Below, one piece after another: positions 6,752 to 11,974 of a DNA stretch of 11,974 nt. Below the pieces are notes generated by a model. That model saw nothing but the letters and a program-made list of their open reading frames with translations. It ran no database searches and was not told the DNA's origin. Made by a program: the position numbers and the translations under genes. The DNA comes from an uncultured Collinsella sp. (lineage in GTDB: Bacteria; Actinomycetota; Coriobacteriia; Coriobacteriales; Coriobacteriaceae): assembly GCA_902496335.1 (NCBI GenBank), contig CABVAO010000048.1, forward strand, positions 1-11,974, read 5' to 3'. Position 1 is the first letter of the stretch, and each line of letters starts with the position of its first letter.

Positions 6752-7501
6752 ATGGCATTTGACTTCACGGGCAAAACCGCGATCGTTACCGGCGGCACTC
6801 AGGGCATTGGCCTCGAGATTGCCAAGGGCATCGTTGCGGGCGGCGGACACGTCGCGCTCATCGCAAGGAACGCTGCTAAGGGCGAGGCCGCGGTGGCCGA
6901 GCTTGGCGAGGGCAACAAGTTCTATCAGCTCGATGTCGCCGATGCACCCAAGGCGCGCGAGACCGTCGAGCAGATTTTTACGGACCTGCCGCAAACCAAC
7001 ATCCTGATCAACTGCGCTGGCGTCATCAGCACCAAGAAGTTCGACGAGATCGATGACACCGAGTGGCGTCGCACCATCGACATCAACCTCAACGGTACCT
7101 TCACTATGATGAACGCCGTGTACCCGCACTTTAAGGCGGCCCATGCCGGCACTATCGTCAACGTGAGCTCTGTCGCTGGCAAGATCGGTGGCGGCCTGCT
7201 CGGCACCGCGGCCTACGCGAGCTCTAAGGCCGGTGTCAACGGCCTGACCAAGGCAGTCGCCAAGGAAGGCGGCAAGTTTGGCGTCCGCTGTAACGCCGTG
7301 TGCCCGTCGCTCACGTTGACCGATATGACCTCGATTCTCTCTGACGAGAACTCTCAGCGTATCATCAACGGTATTCCTCTGGGCCGCGCCGCCCAGGCCA
7401 GCGAGCCTGCGCAGATGGTGCTGTTCTTCGCTTCCGACCTCGCCAGCTTCGTGAACGGCGAGATCGGTGACTGCGACGGTGGCATCGTTCTGGACGGGTA
7501 A
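6752..7501 (+). CDS. Short-chain dehydrogenase/reductase (SDR, FabG-like), possibly sugar-acid oxidoreductase
   Basis: 249 residues, the standard length of a classical SDR: a single Rossmann-fold NAD(P)-dependent oxidoreductase. The cofactor motif is TGGTQGIG (13-20), and the Arg in ALIARN (39) favours NADP. The structural motif is NCAG (87-90). The catalytic set is Asn112, Ser140, Tyr155 and Lys159 (YASSK). The C-terminus DGGIVLDG is typical of tetrameric members. The start is ATG at 6752, preceded by AAGGGGG at eight bases. Because a KdgT-type 2-keto-3-deoxygluconate permease follows, a role in uronate or ketogluconate reduction (KduD-like) is plausible. The sequence is not clearly KduD, and a generic ketoacyl reductase annotation would fit equally well. 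Confidence 0.85.
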   Translation: MAFDFTGKTAIVTGGTQGIGLEIAKGIVAGGGHVALIARNAAKGEAAVAELGEGNKFYQLDVADAPKARETVEQIFTDLPQTNILINCAGVISTKKFDEIDDTEWRRTIDINLNGTFTMMNAVYPHFKAAHAGTIVNVSSVAGKIGGGLLGTAAYASSKAGVNGLTKAVAKEGGKFGVRCNAVCPSLTLTDMTSILSDENSQRIINGIPLGRAAQASEPAQMVLFFASDLASFVNGEIGDCDGGIVLDG

Positions 7502-7520
7502 TACTCCGCGACGATTATTC

Positions 7521-7560
7521 GGCGACGGCTCCTGCGACTCGGGACCGTCGCCTTCTTTCT
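7521..7560 (+). terminator. Terminator or attenuator between the dehydrogenase and permease genes
   Basis: GGCGACGG (7521-7528) pairs with CCGTCGCC (7545-7552) and is followed by TTCTTTCT. It lies just past the dehydrogenase stop and 50 nt before the permease start. It may fully end the first transcript or allow partial read-through so that the permease is made at a lower level. The T-run is interrupted by C, so strength is uncertain. Confidence 0.55.
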
Positions 7561-7569
7561 GATATAGGC

Positions 7570-7592
7570 GCATGCGGCTACGATTCGCATGC
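7570..7592 (+). promoter_or_regulatory. Small palindrome next to the permease ribosome site
   Basis: GCATGCG (7570-7576) and CGCATGC (7586-7592) form a 7-bp stem with a 9-nt loop. It ends four bases before AAAGGAG of the permease gene. It may be an operator or a leader hairpin that tunes translation. No regulator can be assigned. Confidence 0.35.
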
Positions 7593-7609
7593 ATCCAAAG
7601 GAGATATAT

Positions 7610-8623
7610 ATGAGTGAATCGACTGCGGTGGAGGCGCCGGCGGCAAAGGAGCCGTTCTTTAAGATGTCCTCCATCCCGGGCGCCAATATCTTGGTGCCGC
7701 TTCTGTTGGGCTGTCTGCTCAACACGCTATTCCCCGACCTGTTCAAAACGCTCGGCAGCTTTACGCTTGGCATGACCCAGCAGGGCGCTGGCCCGCTCGT
7801 GGGCGCTTTTTTGCTCATCGTCGGTACGACGATTTCGTTTAAGAGCGCTCCTGCCGCCGCTGCCCGCGGCGCCATCATCATCGCCGTCAAGCAGATCGTG
7901 GTCGTTGCCGTGTCGCTGCTCATCCTGTATGTGTTCAACGACAACTTGTTTGGCATCTCTGCCATGGTGATGCTGGCGGCTTGCACCGGCGCCAACAACG
8001 CTATGTACGCTGGGCTGATGGGTACCATGGGCAACGAGGCTGAGCGTGGCGCTGTCGCCATCACCACGCTGGTTGTCGGCCCTCCGGTCACGATGATCGT
8101 GCTCGGCGCTGCCGGCCAGGCCCCGATCGGCTGGTCGCTCGTGGGCGCCATTCTGCCGATCGTCGTCGGCATTATCCTGGGTAACCTGTTCCCCAGCTTT
8201 AAAAAGATGATGGCTCCTGCACTTTCCGCCATCATCGTGCTCGTCTTCTTTGCCATGGGCTCGACCATGACCTTTGGCCAGCTCATTAATGGCGGTCTTC
8301 CCGGTATTCTGCTCGGCGTGATCTGCTCGGTGGTCTTTGCAATTCCCGTCATCGCGGTCGATAAGCTCACGGGTGGTACGGGTGTCGCAGGTGCGGCCAT
8401 TTCGAGCTGCGCCGGAGCCAATGTGGCCACGCCTGCTGCCATGGCAAGCGTCAACGGGGCCATGTACGGTGGCGCCGTGCTCGCGACGGCTACGGCACAG
8501 GTTGCTGCCTGCGCAATCGTGACGGCTATTTTGACCCCGCTGGTCACCAGCTGGTGCTACAAGCATTTTGAGGGCCAGGGCAACAGCAAGGCAACGGCCG
8601 ACAAGGCCGCCGCAGCCGCCTAA
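7610..8623 (+). CDS. kdgT: 2-keto-3-deoxygluconate permease (KdgT family)
   Basis: Cation-coupled importer of 2-keto-3-deoxygluconate, an intermediate of pectin and hexuronate breakdown; inner membrane. The 337-residue product is close to E. coli KdgT (327) and is mostly hydrophobic, with about ten membrane segments. Family landmarks are SIPGANILVPLLLGCLLNT near residues 21-39, GSFTLGM, and the C-terminal SSCAGANVATP (about 265-275). The start is ATG at 7610 because AAAGGAG lies just upstream. An ATG seven codons earlier (7589) has no ribosome site and overlaps a hairpin. The tail is Ala/Lys-rich and cytoplasmic. It follows an SDR gene in the same direction, possibly one functional unit. No KDG kinase or aldolase gene is in the window. 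Confidence 0.88.
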   Translation: MSESTAVEAPAAKEPFFKMSSIPGANILVPLLLGCLLNTLFPDLFKTLGSFTLGMTQQGAGPLVGAFLLIVGTTISFKSAPAAAARGAIIIAVKQIVVVAVSLLILYVFNDNLFGISAMVMLAACTGANNAMYAGLMGTMGNEAERGAVAITTLVVGPPVTMIVLGAAGQAPIGWSLVGAILPIVVGIILGNLFPSFKKMMAPALSAIIVLVFFAMGSTMTFGQLINGGLPGILLGVICSVVFAIPVIAVDKLTGGTGVAGAAISSCAGANVATPAAMASVNGAMYGGAVLATATAQVAACAIVTAILTPLVTSWCYKHFEGQGNSKATADKAAAAA

Positions 8624-8661
8624 TGCCAAGCGGCAATCAAAGCTAAAAACTAGCCACGCCA

Positions 8662-8696
8662 CAGGGCGGCCACGGGGGGATCCCGTGGCCGCCCTG
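8662..8696 (+). terminator. Strong stem-loop terminator after kdgT
   Basis: CAGGGCGGCCACGGG (8662-8676) pairs perfectly over 15 bp with 8682-8696 around a 5-nt loop, 38 nt past the kdgT stop. The downstream CAGTTTCTG is only modestly T-rich. Stability and position still make termination the likely role. Confidence 0.72.
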
Positions 8697-9091
8697 CAGT
8701 TTCTGTAGGGTCTCTGGGACACTTTACCCTGCTAAAGCTGGCATAACAGCTAGAGCGAACGTCGTACAAAGGCAAGAAAAAATACCATACAAATCGGTGA
8801 ACGGTAGTTGTTTGCACTCGCATTTCCTGCGGGTTTGTAAAAAACGTCCTAATGGTAGAAAAAAAGGAACATATAACAGCACTGATGAAGGGGGTGGCTA
8901 TGTTATCCTTCTCAAACGGGTGAAATCTTGGGTTTTGGGTTGCAGTTCCAAGGTGGACAAACGTTTTTCCCTGCACCAACATGTGGTGAAGAACGGAAGA
9001 AGCCGGTAGTGCAAGCCGAAAATTCAAGAATTCAATAAGCAGCGGTGTGAGAGAGCGCCGCATTACACGTAACTAGGAGCGTGGTTACACA
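8697..9091 (+). other. Long leader/upstream region of pflB without a recognisable gene
   Basis: About 395 nt separate the kdgT terminator from pflB. The region is more A/T-rich than its neighbours, with A-runs around 8776-8783, 8838-8845 and 8859-8867. It carries a few weak stems, such as CACCA-ACATG-TGGTG near 8976-8990. I could not find convincing FNR, Rex or CRP-type palindromes, nor a -10/-35 pair good enough to name. Open frames here lack ribosome sites. The length suggests complex, probably redox- or carbon-responsive, promoter control of pflB, but that is inferred only from the gene it precedes. Confidence 0.45.
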
Positions 9092-11143
<2,052 letters not shown>

Positions 11144-11144
11144 C

Positions 11145-11169
11145 TATTGTTAGTGCTATACTAACAATA
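11145..11169 (+). promoter_or_regulatory. AT-rich hairpin right after the pflB stop
   Basis: TATTGTTAG (11145-11153) and CTAACAATA (11161-11169) form a perfect 9-bp stem with a 7-nt loop, starting one base after the pflB stop codon. No T-run follows. It looks like an mRNA processing or stabilising element, or a regulator site, rather than a terminator. Confidence 0.45.
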
Positions 11170-11185
11170 ACGATTACTGATTAGC

Positions 11186-11205
11186 GCGCCGGTTTCGGCC
11201 GGCGC
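11186..11205 (+). promoter_or_regulatory. GC-rich hairpin ahead of the radical-subunit ribosome site
   Basis: GCGCCGG (11186-11192) pairs with CCGGCGC (11199-11205) around TTTCGG. It lies nine bases before GAAGGAG. It has no T-tail, so it probably shapes the 5' end or stability of the downstream cistron. A second start point or cleavage site here would let the small subunit be made in excess. Confidence 0.45.
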
Positions 11206-11228
11206 CTATCGATCGAAGGAGACACATT

Positions 11229-11480
11229 ATGAAGGTTTCTGAAGTTTCCGAGACTCAGGCCGATAACCTGGTCCACATGCTCGACGCTTACGCCGAGAAG
11301 GGTGGCCACCACCTGAACATCAACGTCTTCAACCGTGAGACGCTGCTCGACGCTCAGGCTCACCCCGAGAAGTATCCGCAGCTGACCATCCGCGTTTCCG
11401 GCTATGCCGTGAACTTCCACACGCTCACCAAGGAGCAGCAGGACGAGGTCATTTCGCGTACCTTCCACGACAAGTTCTAA
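11229..11480 (+). CDS. grcA: Stand-alone glycyl-radical domain of pyruvate formate-lyase (GrcA-like small subunit)
   Basis: 83 residues corresponding to the last part of PflB. The radical-bearing glycine is Gly58 in TIRVSGYAV. It is preceded by HLNINVFNRETLLDAQAHPE and followed by LTKEQQDEVISRTF, all as in the PflB C-terminus and in E. coli GrcA (YfiD). In E. coli GrcA (127 residues) is a spare part for a PFL broken by oxygen at this glycine. Here the large protein has no such domain, so this product should be an obligatory subunit. An activating radical-SAM enzyme encoded elsewhere would form the radical. The start is ATG at 11229 with a strong GAAGGAG six to seven bases upstream, better than that of pflB, so higher translation is plausible. 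The first 13 or so residues are extra relative to the PFL domain. Confidence 0.93.
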   Translation: MKVSEVSETQADNLVHMLDAYAEKGGHHLNINVFNRETLLDAQAHPEKYPQLTIRVSGYAVNFHTLTKEQQDEVISRTFHDKF

Positions 11481-11498
11481 AGGGACTCAACTCCCACC

Positions 11499-11602
11499 GG
11501 AGACCCGGTAAGGCCTACGCACTTTGCCTCTCAAACGTCCTCGCCGCTTCGCGGCTGCGGAATGTTTGCGAGACAAAGTGCTCCCGGCCTTGCCGGGTCT
11601 CC
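11499..11602. repeat. 104-nt long stem-loop downstream of the radical subunit
   Basis: Three stacked pairings nest here. The outer stem is 11499-11515 with 11586-11602 (16 of 17 pairs plus one G-T). The middle stem is 11519-11538 with 11562-11581 (17 pairs, one G-T, two mismatches). The tip is GCCGC-TTC-GCGGC (11543-11555). About 40 base pairs form in total, with small gaps between layers. No T-run follows. It could protect the 3' end of the pfl transcript, be an independent RNA, or be a mobile palindromic repeat. Confidence 0.6.
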
Positions 11603-11795
11603 TGCGTTGTCGTCCTTTAGGGAACCACGTTAAATTAAATTGGTGTCCTCGGACATGCAAAGAGGCTCGCTGCGCACTTCGTGCGGCGAGCCTCTTTGCG
11701 GAATGTTTTGGGAGGTAACCCAAACAGCCCCGGCTGGGGTCCTGTGTAGTCACCCTTTAGGCGGAACTCACCTAATTAATTGGATGAGTCGTTTA
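11519..11795. repeat. Two tandem diverged copies of a ~140-nt structured unit
   Basis: GCGGAATGTTT occurs at 11557 and 11698. CTGCGTTGTCGTCCTTTAGG (11602-11621) is matched by CTGTGTAGTCACCCTTTAGG (11742-11761). Both are followed by a GGAAC-like then AT-rich ...AATTGG segment. Offsets are 140-141 bases. In each copy the GCGGAATG motif directly follows a hairpin tipped with a TTC loop between C and G. Copy two's hairpin is a perfect 14-bp stem, 11657-11670 with 11686-11699. The stem sequences differ while the flanks are conserved, suggesting conserved structure. Confidence 0.5.
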
Positions 11796-11843
11796 CTTAC
11801 TTGTACTGTTACCGGTTTCCCGCTGTTGTTGGGGTATGCTTTG

Positions 11844-11859
11844 TTCGTATGGAAACGAA
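11844..11859. promoter_or_regulatory. Candidate operator upstream of the LacI-family gene
   Basis: TTCGT (11844-11848) and ACGAA (11855-11859) form an inverted repeat with a 6-nt spacer, about 25 bases before the start codon. LacI-type repressors often bind such palindromes near their own promoters. The match is short and the centre lacks the usual CG step, so this is tentative. Confidence 0.25.
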
Positions 11860-11884
11860 TGACATGTTGATGGGGGAGCGTGCT

Positions 11885-11974
11885 ATGGCTCGCGAGAGTG
11901 CTCGTTCTAAGGATACGGTTAAGCCTGGCATCAAGGAAGTTGCGGCGGTGGCGGGGGTTTCGCCTACTACGGTA
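11885..11974 (+). CDS. LacI-family transcriptional regulator (N-terminus only, runs off the window)
   Basis: Thirty codons are visible. Residues 15-30, GIKEVAAVAGVSPTTV, are the start of the LacI/GalR helix-turn-helix (recognition helix beginning SPTTV). Full proteins are about 330-350 residues with a sugar-binding periplasmic-like domain. The start is ATG at 11885, preceded by GGGGGAG at six bases; two in-frame ATGs at 11864 and 11870 have weaker ribosome sites. Its target, likely a sugar locus, lies outside or cannot be identified here. Codons are less G/C-biased towards high expression than in pflB. Confidence 0.85.
   Translation, partial: MARESARSKDTVKPGIKEVAAVAGVSPTTV

Larger units (their letters stand above)
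11481..11884. other. 404-nt intergenic region filled by two structured repeats
   Basis: Between the radical subunit and the LacI-type gene. Apart from the two tandem structured units annotated separately, it contains short AT-rich links and the leader of the regulator gene. No reading frame here has a ribosome site or recognisable product. Confidence 0.55.

Noticed and set aside
7589..7609. Upstream ATG for kdgT at 7589
   Set aside because: It overlaps the hairpin arm and precedes the clear AAAGGAG site that serves the ATG at 7610.
8885..8923. A 12-codon leader peptide upstream of pflB
   Set aside because: No convincing ribosome site, no run of a regulatory amino acid and no attenuator-like stems around it.
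8650..9063. 137-codon minus-strand frame and a 70-codon plus-strand frame in the pflB leader
   Set aside because: Neither has a ribosome site; one crosses the kdgT terminator. Composition is not like the neighbouring genes.

Overview
The window looks like chromosomal DNA of a high-GC anaerobic actinobacterium, most likely a gut Coriobacteriia member close to Collinsella. The basis is the strong G/C-ending codon use, the anaerobic pyruvate formate-lyase, the marR plus paired ABC exporter layout and the structured intergenic repeats. No rRNA or tRNA is present, so the placement is an inference.

Left part, minus strand (about 1-1830): a class I DAHP synthase gene (222-1253), the entry step of aromatic amino acid synthesis, has a plausible -35/-10 promoter. 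Its 3' side (36-221) is packed with palindromes: one nested 98-nt structure and two hairpins that share a 12-nt spacer. The 579-nt gap upstream holds a REP-like palindrome (1345-1397) and a pair of 32-nt inverted repeats (1471-1502 and 1678-1709). It also holds the terminator of the next operon (1769-1800).

Middle, minus strand (1833-6501): a tightly overlapping three-gene operon, marR - ABC half-transporter (788 aa) - ABC half-transporter (618 aa). The two ABC proteins have complementary degenerate and intact nucleotide-binding motifs, so they should form a heterodimeric exporter. The first carries an unusual extracellular insertion of about 215 residues. A perfect 15-bp inverted repeat overlaps the marR start codon and is the likely autoregulatory site.

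Right part, plus strand (6752-8623): a short-chain dehydrogenase and a 2-keto-3-deoxygluconate permease (KdgT family), together suggesting sugar-acid (pectin or uronate breakdown) metabolism. A strong terminator follows.

Right end (9092-11974): the most notable locus. Pyruvate formate-lyase is encoded in two pieces. A 683-aa protein has the Cys-Cys active site but no glycyl-radical domain. It is followed after 85 nt by an 83-aa protein that is just the glycyl-radical domain (RVSGYA motif). The two lengths add up to one ordinary PFL, so the enzyme is probably a natural two-subunit form. Downstream lie two tandem copies of a roughly 140-nt structured repeat and the start of a LacI-family regulator that runs off the window.
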